The notes: a model not told the origin generated them from the letters alone. Positions 9,064 through 19,153 are shown, counted from the stretch's first letter. The stretch is 32,596 nucleotides of DNA from an uncultured Rhodothermaceae bacterium (GCA_913056335.1 CAJXLX010000030.1:1-32596); one strand, 5' to 3'. Translations and numbers: made by a program.

Positions 9064-9519
9064 ATGGCACGTGGCGTAAACAAAGTCGTCTTGGTGGGTC
9101 GGCTGGGTCAAGATCCCGAACTCAAATACACCAACAGTGGCACTGCAGTGTGCACCTTCTCGGTAGCGACCAATGATTCGTACACCGACAGCAACGGCGA
9201 GCGCGTTGACACCACCGAGTGGCACAACATCGTGGTGTGGGGCCGACTGGCGGAGATCTGCGACGAGTATATCGACAAGGGCCAGCAAGTGTATCTGGAA
9301 GGCTCATTACAGACTCGCTCGTGGGAGGACCGCGACGGCAACAAAAAGTATCGCACCGAGGTAAAGGCACGCGAGGTCGTCTTTTTGGGCAACACGCGCT
9401 CAGACTCTCCAAGCACTACACCGCGCGAAGCCGTGCATGAGCCAGCGGATGTAGCGGCATACAGATCCTCTGAAAAGGCACCGGCTTCGGATGAACCCAA
9501 CGGCGCTCCACCGTTTTAA
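9064..9519 (+). CDS. ssb: Single-stranded DNA-binding protein, paralogue 1 (degenerate C-terminal tip)
   Basis: [37 protein letters not shown]...[24 protein letters not shown]-fold; ends DEPNGAPPF. Confidence 0.95.
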   Translation: MARGVNKVVLVGRLGQDPELKYTNSGTAVCTFSVATNDSYTDSNGERVDTTEWHNIVVWGRLAEICDEYIDKGQQVYLEGSLQTRSWEDRDGNKKYRTEVKAREVVFLGNTRSDSPSTTPREAVHEPADVAAYRSSEKAPASDEPNGAPPF

Positions 9520-9571
9520 CGAGATCAGACAGCACGTATCGTACCTGTATAACACAACGTAACCACCCACT

Positions 9572-10099
9572 ATGGCACGCGGCGTAAACAAGGTCATCTT
9601 GGTCGGACGACTGGGCCAAGATCCTGAACTCAACTACACCAACAGCGGCACAGCGGTGTGCAACATGCGCATGGCCACCGGCGACTCGTATACCAACCGC
9701 GAGGGCGAGCGCGTTGACACCACCGAGTGGCACGACGTGGTCGCCTGGGGCGGACTTGGCGAAACCTGCGGTGAGTATCTCGAAAAGGGCCGCCAAGTCT
9801 ACGTGGAAGGCTCACTCCAGACCCGCTCCTGGGAGGACCGCGATGGAAATAAGCGGTACAGCACCGAAGTGAAAGCCCGCGATGTCGTCTTTCTGAGTGG
9901 CGGCGACGGCGGCGGCCGACGCGGCAGTTCTGGTGGCAATAACAACCGCATGAACCAAGACAACGGCCCTGGCAACTTCGACCAGCGACGCCAACCGCGC
10001 AAGGGACAACAGCAGAGCAGCAGCCAGGGCGGAGGCGGCGGTGGCCAGAGTCAGCAGCAAGAAGACTCGTTCGAGCCCGACGACGATCTGCCGTTTTAA
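9572..10099 (+). CDS. ssb: Single-stranded DNA-binding protein, paralogue 2 (canonical SSB-Ct)
   Basis: [37 protein letters not shown]; Gly/Gln-rich linker; ends FEPDDDLPF. Confidence 0.96.
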   Translation: MARGVNKVILVGRLGQDPELNYTNSGTAVCNMRMATGDSYTNREGERVDTTEWHDVVAWGGLGETCGEYLEKGRQVYVEGSLQTRSWEDRDGNKRYSTEVKARDVVFLSGGDGGGRRGSSGGNNNRMNQDNGPGNFDQRRQPRKGQQQSSSQGGGGGGQSQQQEDSFEPDDDLPF

Positions 10100-10193
10100 A
10101 ATCGGTCCTGTCGATCGTGCAGTCGGATGCGAGGGAAGGCGCTTGCCCTACCGCCATCCTACGTGTCCCCTGCACCAATCGCTAATGCAGCAT

Positions 10194-10228
10194 GTGGGGA
10201 CGCCCGTCCGGGTTGTCCCCACTTTTTT
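10194..10228 (+). terminator. Rho-independent terminator downstream of ssb paralogue 2
   Basis: gtggggac...gtccccac stem followed by tttttt. Confidence 0.85.
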
Positions 10229-10393
10229 GTGGGAGACCGTTGCTCCAGGCGCGTCCCGCGCTGCTATCTTTCATAAATCTACGATTATTTCGAGTTTGTC
10301 GATTCTGAGTCGAAAATGTGGCGATCTTTCGACGCTTCATCTGGTACCGTTACATATACGTACCATATTCCGATGATTGTGGCCCCGTAGCTC

Positions 10394-11932
10394 ATGAGTA
10401 TTGCCCCCTACCTTTCGGACGACATCCGCTCGTCCGTCGACTTTGATTCGTTTCTTGACACGTTTCGCGACAAGCTGCGCACGGTCTTTCGGGAGCGCAG
10501 CGATGCCGATGCGGTAAGCCTCACACGGGGCCTGCCGCCGTACATGATGCGCGAAGTGCAGTCCGCCACCCCCCTCGCCACCTTCATTCCCGAAGAGTAC
10601 GGCGGTCGGGGCGGCCATGTGCATGAGTGCCAGGCCATTCTGGCCGCGGCCTCGTACGAGTCGCTCGCGCTCTCGCTTACCTATGGCATCAACGGCGCGC
10701 TCTTTTTGCAACCCGTTACGAAGTATGCCAACGAGGCCGTGAAAGGCCCGATCTTCGAGCGCTTCCTGAAAGACAAGAATATGGGCGGGCTCATGATTAC
10801 CGAGCCCGACTATGGCACCGATGCACTCAACATGCAAACGGCCTACACCGAAACGGAGCAGGGCTACCAGCTCAACGGCACCAAACACTGGGCTGGGCTT
10901 ACCGGATGGGCCGATTTCTGGCTCATCACCGCACGCCGCCAGTCGGAAAGCGGGCAGCTAAGCCGCGACATCGACTTCTTCATCGCCGACATGAACCAGG
11001 CGGAGCAGATGGTGGAGGTCGAGGAGATCTACCAGAACCTGGGGCTCTATCTCATTCCGTACGGCCGTAACAACATCGACCTGACGGTACCGCGCCAGCA
11101 TAAGCTGGAGCCGGAAAGCACGGGCATCAAGATGATGCTCGACACCCTGCACCGCAGCCGCATCGAGTTTCCCGGCATGGGCATGGGCTTCTTGAAGCGT
11201 ATCCTCGACGAATCCCTGGCCCACTGCAAAAGCCGCCATGTGGGCGGACGCTCGCTTTTCGAATACGACCAGGTGCGCAAACGGCTCTCTTGGATTCAGG
11301 CCGCCTTCACGGCATGCTCTGCAATGTGCCTGCACACCAGCGAAACCGCCGCTCTCGAAAACAACCTGGCCGGCGACAATCTGGGGCCAAACTCCACCAA
11401 GGCCGTAGTCACCGACCTGATGCAGGATGCGGCGCAATCCTTCCTGCAACTTTCCGGCGGACAAGGGTACCGCCTCGATCATCCCGCTGGGCGCGCCACC
11501 GTCGACAGCCGTCCGTTCCAGATCTTCGAGGGCTCGAACGATGTGCTCTACCAGCAGATCACCGAAACGGTGCTCAAGCACATGCGCCGCGCCAAGGTCA
11601 GCAATGTGGGCGCCTTCCTGCGCGACTTTGAGCCGACGCACCGCGCCGCCGATCGCTTCGACGGGGCCTTCGACTTCTCGGTCGAAGCATCGTCGCTCTC
11701 GCAGCGTAAAAGCGTAGAGCTGGGCCGCGCGCTGGGTCGCCTGGCGGTCATGGAGTACATCGTGGAGCTGGGCGATCGAGGCTTCCGCAGCGACCTCATC
11801 TCGAACGCCCTCCACGTGTTCACCCAAGAGGTGCAACGCCTGCTCTGCTCCTACCACACCACTCCCGAGCCGCTGCCCATCGAAGCCTACGACGATGCCG
11901 AGAGCAGCTGGCTCAACTTTGTTGATGCGTAG
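10394..11932 (+). CDS. Acyl-CoA dehydrogenase family protein
   Basis: GGLMITEPDYGTDALNMQTAYTETEQGYQLNGTKHWAGLTGWADFWLI and QLSGGQGYRLDHPAGRATVDSRPFQIFEGSNDVLYQQITETVLK. Confidence 0.9.
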   Translation: MSIAPYLSDDIRSSVDFDSFLDTFRDKLRTVFRERSDADAVSLTRGLPPYMMREVQSATPLATFIPEEYGGRGGHVHECQAILAAASYESLALSLTYGINGALFLQPVTKYANEAVKGPIFERFLKDKNMGGLMITEPDYGTDALNMQTAYTETEQGYQLNGTKHWAGLTGWADFWLITARRQSESGQLSRDIDFFIADMNQAEQMVEVEEIYQNLGLYLIPYGRNNIDLTVPRQHKLEPESTGIKMMLDTLHRSRIEFPGMGMGFLKRILDESLAHCKSRHVGGRSLFEYDQVRKRLSWIQAAFTACSAMCLHTSETAALENNLAGDNLGPNSTKAVVTDLMQDAAQSFLQLSGGQGYRLDHPAGRATVDSRPFQIFEGSNDVLYQQITETVLKHMRRAKVSNVGAFLRDFEPTHRAADRFDGAFDFSVEASSLSQRKSVELGRALGRLAVMEYIVELGDRGFRSDLISNALHVFTQEVQRLLCSYHTTPEPLPIEAYDDAESSWLNFVDA

Positions 11933-12035
11933 TGCATAGCGGGTTTGTTTGGGGATATACACAGGCGGGCGCTTGAATGCACGGCCCCTCGCATCCCCTA
12001 CAGTCCCACGCCTGCACCCACAATCCGCTTTTTCC

Positions 12036-12075
12036 GCGCCAGGCAGTTGCTCAGTAACGGGCGGCTGCCTGGCGC
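12036..12075. repeat. Long-arm inverted repeat upstream of purQ
   Basis: gcgccaggcag (12036-12046) and ctgcctggcgc (12065-12075), perfect 11-bp arms with an 18-nt loop. Confidence 0.7.
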
Positions 12076-12183
12076 ATATGCGTTGCCTCATACGCTTTTC
12101 ACGCTCGCAGGCTGCGCATCCGCCCTACCTGTTCGCTACGTTGATATACGCCCACTGCTCTTCCGCTTACGCCCTGCTTAGCC

Positions 12184-12900
12184 ATGGCCCGATTTGGCAT
12201 TGTTACCTTTCCCGGCTCAAACTGCGATCACGACGCGTATCACGCAGTAAAACATGTGCTTGGGGAAGACGCTACCTTTGTGTGGCATCAAGACACGGAT
12301 CTGAGCGCGCTGGATGTTGTTGTGCTGCCCGGTGGCTTTTCGTATGGCGACTACCTGCGCTCGGGGGCCATTGCCCGGTTCTCGCCCGTTATGGATGCGG
12401 TCGTCGACTTTGCAAACGCGGGTGGACTCGTACTGGGCGTGTGCAACGGGTTTCAGGTGCTGTGCGAGGCGGGGCTGCTGCCTGGTACGCTGACGCGCAA
12501 CAACTCCCTGCGCTTTGTCTGCAAGCCCACCGCTGTGCGCGTGGAGCGCATTGACACGCCGTTTACCGCGCAGTATGCGCCGGGGCAAGTGCTTTCGCTT
12601 CCGGTAGCGCACGGCGAAGGCCGATACGTGGCCGACGACGCCACCCTCGACGCGCTCGAAGCCAACAATCAGGTGCTGTTTCGCTACACTGATGCCGAGG
12701 GCCGCCCCACCGACGATGCCAACCCCAACGGCTCAATGCGTAACATTGCAGGCATCTGCAACGAAGCCCGCAACGTGCTCGGGCTCATGCCGCATCCCGA
12801 ACGACACGTCGAACTGCTCCTGGGCTCCGACGACGGACGCCCGCTCTTTGAATCGCTCCGTGCATCGGTCAACGACGCGGTGCCCACGTCTGCTGCGTAA
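12184..12900 (+). CDS. purQ: Phosphoribosylformylglycinamidine synthase subunit PurQ (class I glutamine amidotransferase)
   Basis: [53 protein letters not shown] nucleophile elbow, [11 protein letters not shown]. Confidence 0.96.
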   Translation: MARFGIVTFPGSNCDHDAYHAVKHVLGEDATFVWHQDTDLSALDVVVLPGGFSYGDYLRSGAIARFSPVMDAVVDFANAGGLVLGVCNGFQVLCEAGLLPGTLTRNNSLRFVCKPTAVRVERIDTPFTAQYAPGQVLSLPVAHGEGRYVADDATLDALEANNQVLFRYTDAEGRPTDDANPNGSMRNIAGICNEARNVLGLMPHPERHVELLLGSDDGRPLFESLRASVNDAVPTSAA

Positions 12901-12906
12901 TCTGCT

Positions 12907-13560
12907 ATGGTCGAGATGCCGTTCGAAGGTCCCATTTCGCTTGCTGATGTACCCGTCACCACAGCGCTGCTGCTTGCCAATGTGGTGGTGAGCTGGTATG
13001 TGCTGTATCGGAATCCCCGGCTGCTCGACCCGCTCTCCTTTCAGCCGTATCGCATCGCGAACCACGGCGAGTACTATCGCTTCTTAACGGCCGGCTTTGT
13101 GCATGGAAACGGCGCGCACTTGGCCGTCAATATGATCACGCTCTTCTTCTTTGGCCCCATACTGGAAGGGCTGTTGGGAGCATTTGGGTTTTTGGTGCTG
13201 TACGTGCTCTGCGAGATTCTGGCGCACGCGGTTACCTTCACCTATCATTACGACGATCCGCAGTATGCCGCAGTTGGCGCCTCGGGGGCAGTAAGCGGGG
13301 TCGTCTTTGGCTTCTGCCTCTTCTTTCCCCTGGAGATGCTCTATCTCTTCTTTATTTTGCCTATTCCTGCTGTGCTGTTTGCGGTGGGCTACGTAGTGGG
13401 ATCCATCTACGCCTCCAACCGAAACCAGCGCGCCGGGCAGCGCGGAGGCATTGCACACGAGGCACACATCGGTGGAGCCATTGCAGGGATCATTGTCACG
13501 ATTGCGCTCGACCCGCGTGCCCTCGACTCGTTCATCCAGACGATGTCTGCACTCCTGTAG
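12907..13560 (+). CDS. Rhomboid family intramembrane serine protease
   Basis: [18 protein letters not shown] (H..N), [14 protein letters not shown] (GxSG Ser motif), [11 protein letters not shown] catalytic His; multiple hydrophobic segments. Confidence 0.92.
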   Translation: MVEMPFEGPISLADVPVTTALLLANVVVSWYVLYRNPRLLDPLSFQPYRIANHGEYYRFLTAGFVHGNGAHLAVNMITLFFFGPILEGLLGAFGFLVLYVLCEILAHAVTFTYHYDDPQYAAVGASGAVSGVVFGFCLFFPLEMLYLFFILPIPAVLFAVGYVVGSIYASNRNQRAGQRGGIAHEAHIGGAIAGIIVTIALDPRALDSFIQTMSALL

Positions 13561-13571
13561 CCGATGCGTTC

Positions 13572-14270
13572 CTATGCCACACGGCGTAATAGGTCCGACC
13601 AGTCGGAGAAGGCGAACCCGTGCGCTACGGGCTTGTCCGGCGCGGTTCGCGGGGTGTACCAGGCCATCTTCCACCCTGCTTGCGCACTGCCCTGCACGTC
13701 GGAGGTGTACGAGTCGCCCACGTACAGAATCTCGTTGGGATCCACGCGGGCCTGCATAGTTGCGTGTGTGAACACAGCGGGATGCGGCTTGAGGTGGCCT
13801 ACGTCTTCGCAGATAATCACGGAGGCAGCGGCGTCCTGCAGCATCGGAAACTGATTCATTTTGCGCTGCTGCGTCTCGCTAAATCCATTGGTGAGGATGC
13901 CAACGCCGTATTGGTTCGCGATCTGGGTAAATGCCTGCTGTGCCCCCGGCATGTACTGCCAGTGTGCGCCGTAGCGCTGCAGGTACCGCGCGTGCACAGC
14001 AGACGCCTGTTCCGTGTCAGCGTCGAGTGCGTTGAGGAGGCGGTGGAAGCGCTGCTGCTTTACGGTGGCTTTGTCAATCGTGGCCTGGGCATAGGCCTGC
14101 CACAGCGGCTTGTTGATGTGATGGTACGTATCGTGCACGGTATCCAGATCGTGCCCCGCGAAGATCGTGGGGAAGTCGTTCATCACATCGCCCAGGGCAG
14201 CGCGCTCGGCGTGGCGGTGGTCGAGCAGGGTGTCGTCAAGATCGAAGTAAACAAAGCGGATGGGCGGCAT
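13572..14270 (-). CDS. HAD-superfamily hydrolase (YjjG-like nucleotidase/phosphatase)
   Basis: FVYFDLDDTLLDHRHAERAAL (motif I), GILTNGF (motif II), CEDVGHLKPHPAVFTHA (motif III), ILYVGDSYTSDVQGSAQAGW (motif IV). Confidence 0.93.
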   Translation of the reverse strand: MPPIRFVYFDLDDTLLDHRHAERAALGDVMNDFPTIFAGHDLDTVHDTYHHINKPLWQAYAQATIDKATVKQQRFHRLLNALDADTEQASAVHARYLQRYGAHWQYMPGAQQAFTQIANQYGVGILTNGFSETQQRKMNQFPMLQDAAASVIICEDVGHLKPHPAVFTHATMQARVDPNEILYVGDSYTSDVQGSAQAGWKMAWYTPRTAPDKPVAHGFAFSDWSDLLRRVA

Positions 14271-14438
14271 TCCGATGCGAACAAAGTGAAACAGACACGT
14301 GGATCATCAGCCGATGAAGCTGGGTGGGGTGGTGGACGAAGCGCGGCGCTTCGCTTTCCTCTACATCTCGAATGCATTGAGGCTCGTCATTAGACGCGAA
14401 CGGAGGCCTCTTGGCTACAGAACGGGATTCTGCACGGG

Positions 14439-15599
14439 CTACTGCAGGGCGGCTTCGAAGAGCGCGTACTCTTTGTCGCGGATGGCGCCGATGGATTCGA
14501 TGGCGTTTTTGAGGCGTTCGTTGGTGTCGAGCACCCAGCTGGTTTCGCAGGCGTCGTAGCCGTATTCGGGGCCGCGCTCCATCGTCTCCAGCACCATGAG
14601 GGCGTCGATGCCTTTGCCCTGGTAGGCTTTGCGGATGCCCATAAGCGGCATGCGTAACTCGCTGATGCCGTAGGTGGTGCGCATGAGAAGCGTCCACCAC
14701 CCGGTGGGAAAGAGACGCCCATCGTCAACATGGCGCAGCGCCTGGTTGATGTTGGGTAGCGAGAGCGCAAAGGCGACAGGCTCGCCCTCGTGCTCGACAA
14801 AGTAGATCAGGCGTGGGTCGTACACCTGCTTGAGGCTATCGACGAGTTGGGTGAACTCGGCCTCGCTCATGGGTACGTGTCCCCAGTTGTCGGACCAGGC
14901 TTCGTTGTAGATATCAAGCAGCGTGCGCGCTTCGTCGTAGAGGTTGTCGGGGTCGATGGTGCGAAGCGACAGGCCGGGCGTACGGCGCTTTACGATGTCA
15001 ACGCCGCGCCGCAGCCGGTCGTATTTGGCGTAGCGCTTGTGGGCGTAGTAGGCCCACATGGTCATTGAGCGCTCGAAGCCGTAGTCGGTGAGCAGGTCGG
15101 CGTAGTACGGCGGGTTGTAGGGCATGAGTACCGAGGGCTTCCGGTCGAAGCCGTCGACCAGGAGGCCCGAGACGTCGTTCAGGGACGGGTTGGTGGGGCC
15201 GCGCATCCGGATGCAGTCGCGAGCGCGCAGCCACGACTCGGCGGCGTCGAGTAGCGCCTTGGCGACTGCCGGGTCGTTCTCGGTCTCGAAGAAGCCGAAG
15301 AAGCCGGTATCATCGTCGTACTTCTGCAGATGCATCCCATTGATAATGGCGGCAATGCGCCCGCGCACCTGTCCGGTGTCATCTTCGGCAAGAAAGAGCT
15401 GCATCTCGCCGTGGTCGAAGAACGCGTTTTTGTCGGGGTTGAGGGTGGCATGCTCCTCGCGGCGCAACGGCGGCACCCAGTTCGGGTAGCGCTCAGGGTA
15501 GAACTGATACGGCCAGTCAACGAACGCGTCGCGATCGGCACGCGAGGTAACGGGACGAATCTGAATGGGAGCAGGGGCAGCCATAGGGCAGAGGGGCAA
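14439..15599 (-). CDS. GNAT-fold acyltransferase (~386 aa), adjacent to SPT-like gene
   Basis: IQIRPVTSRADRDAFVDWPYQFYPERYPNWVPPLRREEHATLNPDKNAFFDHGEMQLFLAEDDTGQVRGRIAAIING and a C-terminal IRKAYQGKGIDALMVLETMERG acyl-CoA-binding-like stretch. Confidence 0.8.
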   Translation of the reverse strand: MPLCPMAAPAPIQIRPVTSRADRDAFVDWPYQFYPERYPNWVPPLRREEHATLNPDKNAFFDHGEMQLFLAEDDTGQVRGRIAAIINGMHLQKYDDDTGFFGFFETENDPAVAKALLDAAESWLRARDCIRMRGPTNPSLNDVSGLLVDGFDRKPSVLMPYNPPYYADLLTDYGFERSMTMWAYYAHKRYAKYDRLRRGVDIVKRRTPGLSLRTIDPDNLYDEARTLLDIYNEAWSDNWGHVPMSEAEFTQLVDSLKQVYDPRLIYFVEHEGEPVAFALSLPNINQALRHVDDGRLFPTGWWTLLMRTTYGISELRMPLMGIRKAYQGKGIDALMVLETMERGPEYGYDACETSWVLDTNERLKNAIESIGAIRDKEYALFEAALQ

Positions 15600-15610
15600 G
15601 CATCAAACAC

Positions 15611-15647
15611 CGAGGCGCGACCCTGCAGGGAGCAGCGCCGCGCCTCG
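15611..15647 (-). terminator. Hairpin between SPT-like and GNAT genes (terminator or processing site)
   Basis: cgaggcgcg...cgcgcctcg perfect 9-bp arms in the 72-bp intergenic gap; only a weak T-run follows on the minus strand. Confidence 0.4.
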
Positions 15648-15671
15648 CTCAACATGAATCAACACAGGGGG

Positions 15672-16958
15672 TTAGTGGACGCCGTTCGAGCCAATCACGC
15701 CGTGGCGGGTGCCTACTTTGTAGAAGGCTTCCAGAATGCGGTCGAGGTCCTCATCGGTGTGCGTGGCCATGTAGGAGGTGCGCATGAGCGACTGGCCTTT
15801 GGGGACGGCGGGCGGCACGACCGCGTTTACGAACACGCCCTCTTCGAGCAGGTCGCGCCAGAAGCGGAAGCATGTTTCCATGTCGCCTACGACGACCGGG
15901 ATGATGGGCGTTTCGCTATCCCACACGTCGAACCCTTGCTCGCGGAAGCCCTCGCGCATGTAGTCGGAGACCTCCCAGAGGCGCTCCAGGCGCTCCGGCT
16001 CTTCTTCGAGAATGTCGAGGCACTTGAGCACGGTAGCCACATTAGCCGGCGGCATCGAGGCGCTGAAGATGTGCGGCGAGCTCTCGTGACGCAGGTACTC
16101 GATCACGTCTTCATCGCCTACGCAGAAGCCGCCCAGCGAGGAGAAGCTCTTCGAGAAGGTGCCGGTAATCAGGTCCACGTCTTGCAGGCGTCCGTAGGTC
16201 GAGGCCGAGCCCTGGCCCTTGGGCCCGATGACGCCAATGGCGTGCGCATCGTCGAGCATGAGCGCCGCGTTGTAGGTGCGGGCCAGCGAGATGAGACGCG
16301 GCACATCGGCAATTTCGCCGCTCATCGAGAACACGCCGTCGGTGGCAATGAGCTTGCCCTTGTCGGGGTGACGCTCATGCGCACGCTCCAGCATCTGCTC
16401 CAGGTGGTCAAGGTCGTTGTGCCGATAGCGACGTGTTTCGGCGTAGCTCATCTGCGTGCCTGCTACGATGCACGCATGGTTGTCCTTGTCGGAAAAGATC
16501 ATGTCGCCCTTTCCAGCAATCGCCTGCACGACCCCCAGGTTGGTCATGTATCCGGTAGAATACAGGATGCATGCCTCGGCCTCCATGAAATCAGCCAGCC
16601 GCTCTTCAAGCTGCAGGTGCAGGTCGAGCGTGCCGTTTAGGAAGCGACTGCCCGTACAGCCTGTGCCATAGGTCTTAATGGACTGTGCCGCCGCCTCTTG
16701 GACACGCGGGTCGGAGGTGAGGCCGAGGTAGTTGTTCGACCCCGCCATGACAACCTCCTCGCCGTTCATGATGGCACGGGCCCCATCGTTCCGCTCAATG
16801 GGGCGAAAGTACGGATACAGGTCGGCCTCTTTCGCCTTAGCATAATCACCATCCGGCTCAAAGAACTGATGGCACTTGTCAAACAGCGAAGGACGCGCCG
16901 CAGCATCGTTGGCGGTGTCGGTTGGGGCAGTTGGGGATGACGCAGAAGTATCTGACAT
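15672..16958 (-). CDS. PLP-dependent alpha-oxoamine synthase, serine palmitoyltransferase-like (SPT, cysteate acyltransferase or KBL family)
   Basis: VMAGSNNYLGLTSDPRVQEAA, YGTGCTGSRFLNGTLDLHLQLEERLADFM, DDAHAIGVIGPKGQG, TFSKSFSSLGGF (PLP lysine). Start taken at MSDTSASSPTAPTD (cat at 16956-16958). Confidence 0.9.
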   Translation of the reverse strand: MSDTSASSPTAPTDTANDAAARPSLFDKCHQFFEPDGDYAKAKEADLYPYFRPIERNDGARAIMNGEEVVMAGSNNYLGLTSDPRVQEAAAQSIKTYGTGCTGSRFLNGTLDLHLQLEERLADFMEAEACILYSTGYMTNLGVVQAIAGKGDMIFSDKDNHACIVAGTQMSYAETRRYRHNDLDHLEQMLERAHERHPDKGKLIATDGVFSMSGEIADVPRLISLARTYNAALMLDDAHAIGVIGPKGQGSASTYGRLQDVDLITGTFSKSFSSLGGFCVGDEDVIEYLRHESSPHIFSASMPPANVATVLKCLDILEEEPERLERLWEVSDYMREGFREQGFDVWDSETPIIPVVVGDMETCFRFWRDLLEEGVFVNAVVPPAVPKGQSLMRTSYMATHTDEDLDRILEAFYKVGTRHGVIGSNGVH

Positions 16959-17498
16959 ACAGTTGGTTGCAACGTGTGGCAATAGTGCGGCGAGCACGAG
17001 GCTCCGCTTCTCTTGTCTGTGTGCGTTTTTACGGCGATCGCACTCAGCGCGAAACGCTCGCATGACGCACAATGCGGCCGTGAAAAAGCGGGGGGTCAAG
17101 CCCCGCAGTTGTGGGGGTTCGCTCGGCGTACCGAGTACGTGTGGTATGTAGCCGCCCGCATTACACGGAAAGTAACAGCCGCTCGGTGTGGATGTCTTAG
17201 CGCATGTCCTGATGCACACTTCGCCTGTACACACAGACGCAATTTCTATGCGACAACAGGACTGTAGGTATTGGGCGCGCGGTACAAGGATTCGCTATTC
17301 GCCCCCTCATATACAACGTATACGGAAAATTGCAGACGAACGGCCTTCTTTTTCGCAGAAGCTATATAACGGACTCGAAATGTATTGTTCATTACAATGC
17401 CCGTCCGCCAGACGCCAGAAAGCCCTTTCATAACACATTTTGAAGCGGCTTTCATGATGATCCTGCGCGCCACGACCACGCGTTTCCCATCCAGCTGT

Positions 17499-18200
17499 CT
17501 ACCGGAACTGCCATGTAGCCCGCACCCCGGGAGTCTGCGTCGTGGGCATCAGTGTGGGCTGTATCCGCATGGCCAGATCATCGCCTACGTCGAACGTGAG
17601 TAGATGCGCGCTGACGTACGCATCGACGATGGTAAGCGCATAGAACACACCAGCACCAATGATCATGAGGTTGCGCTGGCGCTGAAATGTGTCGCGCTGC
17701 TGACGAATCAGATTGGCGGACGCGCCCTGCCCCAGTTCGCCGAGCGCTTCGTTGTACTGCGGCTCGTACTGTGCAAACCGATTGGGACCGCCGTTTTCTT
17801 CGGCTTCGTTCTGCCCCACCGCAAACTGATTCGCACGCCGGTAGAGCCGGTACCGGCTCTGATTGCGCACAGCGTTGTAGATGAAGCCGCCGATCCCGCC
17901 GTACACGAAGGGTAGCTTGATATACTGACGGTTGTAGACTTGCCCCCAGCCCGGCAGTGCCGCTGCCCGCCACAGCGCCCGGCGGGGGGTATGGTTTTCC
18001 GGATAGCCCTGCGCACGCAGCCGCTCGGTGCGCACGCTATCGGGCTGCGCATGGGCTGGGTGTGCGGTCATGCCAGCGGATATGCCCCCGGCAAGCACAA
18101 TCCCCAGCAGGGCTCCCAGAATCGTGCGCCAGCGGCCTGATGCAACAAGCATGGTGCGGATCACGGATTCAAAGATACACACACGCATCAGGGACCTCAC
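17499..18200 (-). CDS. DUF5683-type membrane protein
   Basis: RRALWRAAALPGWGQVYNRQYIKLPFVYGGIGGFIYNAVRNQSRYRLYRRA motif; signal/TM N-terminus; overlaps the parB stop by 4 bp. Confidence 0.8.
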   Translation of the reverse strand: MRSLMRVCIFESVIRTMLVASGRWRTILGALLGIVLAGGISAGMTAHPAHAQPDSVRTERLRAQGYPENHTPRRALWRAAALPGWGQVYNRQYIKLPFVYGGIGGFIYNAVRNQSRYRLYRRANQFAVGQNEAEENGGPNRFAQYEPQYNEALGELGQGASANLIRQQRDTFQRQRNLMIIGAGVFYALTIVDAYVSAHLLTFDVGDDLAMRIQPTLMPTTQTPGVRATWQFR

Positions 18201-19153
18201 GCATCCAAAATCTCAAGCAGGCGCTCCAGATCTTCCTCGGAGTAATAGGCAATTTCGATGCGGCCTTCGCCTTCTTTTTCCTTGTGGTGGATGTGCACCT
18301 GCGTGCTCAGGCGCGAGCGCAGCCGCTTTCGGTAGTCGTTAAGCTGTAGCTTTGTGCGGCTCGGGCCCTTATCCGCTTCCGCGTCGGGCTCGTCCGGCTC
18401 GTCGTCAGACTCCTCTGCGGCTTCTTGGGTGGCATGCCAGGCACGCGCACGGGCCTCTACGTCGCGCACCGACAAACTCTCTTCAATAATCTTGCTGAGC
18501 AGCTCTTCCTGCGCCTCCAGGTCGTCGATCGTGACGAGGGCGCGGGCATGGCCCATGGCTACCTCGCCGTCGCGCAGGGCGGCCTGCACCACTGGCGGCA
18601 GGCGCAACAGCCGCAGAAAGTTGGCCACCGACGCCCGGCTTTTTCCTACCTTTTCGGCGACCTCGGACTGCGTAAGCCCGACTTCGTCCATAAGCCGATG
18701 GTAGCCCAGCGCTACCTCAATGGGGTTCAGTTCCTCACGCTGCACGTTCTCCACCAGCGCCATCTCCAGCATCTGCTCCGAGTCCGCGCGGCGCACGAAC
18801 GAGGGCAGGTGCGTAAGACTGGTGCGGCGGGCCGCCCGCCAGCGGCGCTCGCCCGAAATAATCTCGAACTCGCCGTTACCGAGCGCCCGCACCGTAATCG
18901 GCTGAATGATGCCCATCTGTTCGATAGACGCCGCCAGCTCGTCGAGCGCGTCCTCGCTAAAGGACTGCCGCGGCTGGTAGCGATTGGGGCGGATTGCGTC
19001 GATGGCCACGTCGGCTACGCGCCCCACCATGCGCTCCTCGTCGCTGTCGAACTGGTAGAGTTGGCTCTGGCGCACGGTGCCGTCGCGCTCGCTGTCATCA
19101 TCACCGGGAAGGAGCGCGTTCAGTCCGCGTCCGAGTGCAGAGTTGTTAGCCAT
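18197..19153 (-). CDS. parB: Chromosome partitioning protein ParB
   Basis: NSALGRGLNALLPG, IDAIRPNRYQPRQSFSEDALDELAASIEQMGIIQPI, GERRWRAAR, ALVENVQREELNPIEVALGYHRLMDE, HTH LTQSEVAEKVGKSRASVANFLRLL. Confidence 0.96.
   Translation of the reverse strand: MANNSALGRGLNALLPGDDDSERDGTVRQSQLYQFDSDEERMVGRVADVAIDAIRPNRYQPRQSFSEDALDELAASIEQMGIIQPITVRALGNGEFEIISGERRWRAARRTSLTHLPSFVRRADSEQMLEMALVENVQREELNPIEVALGYHRLMDEVGLTQSEVAEKVGKSRASVANFLRLLRLPPVVQAALRDGEVAMGHARALVTIDDLEAQEELLSKIIEESLSVRDVEARARAWHATQEAAEESDDEPDEPDAEADKGPSRTKLQLNDYRKRLRSRLSTQVHIHHKEKEGEGRIEIAYYSEEDLERLLEILDA

Noticed and set aside
10958-12091. 377-aa minus-strand ORF opposite the acyl-CoA dehydrogenase
   Set aside because: Shadow ORF; the sense strand has clear acyl-CoA dehydrogenase motifs.
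14337-14353. Short palindrome cgaagcgcggcgcttcg
   Set aside because: Loop of only one base if fully paired and no T-tract; could be chance in GC-rich DNA.
15330-16640. 436-aa plus-strand ORF opposite GNAT/SPT-like genes
   Set aside because: Shadow ORF over strongly supported minus-strand genes.
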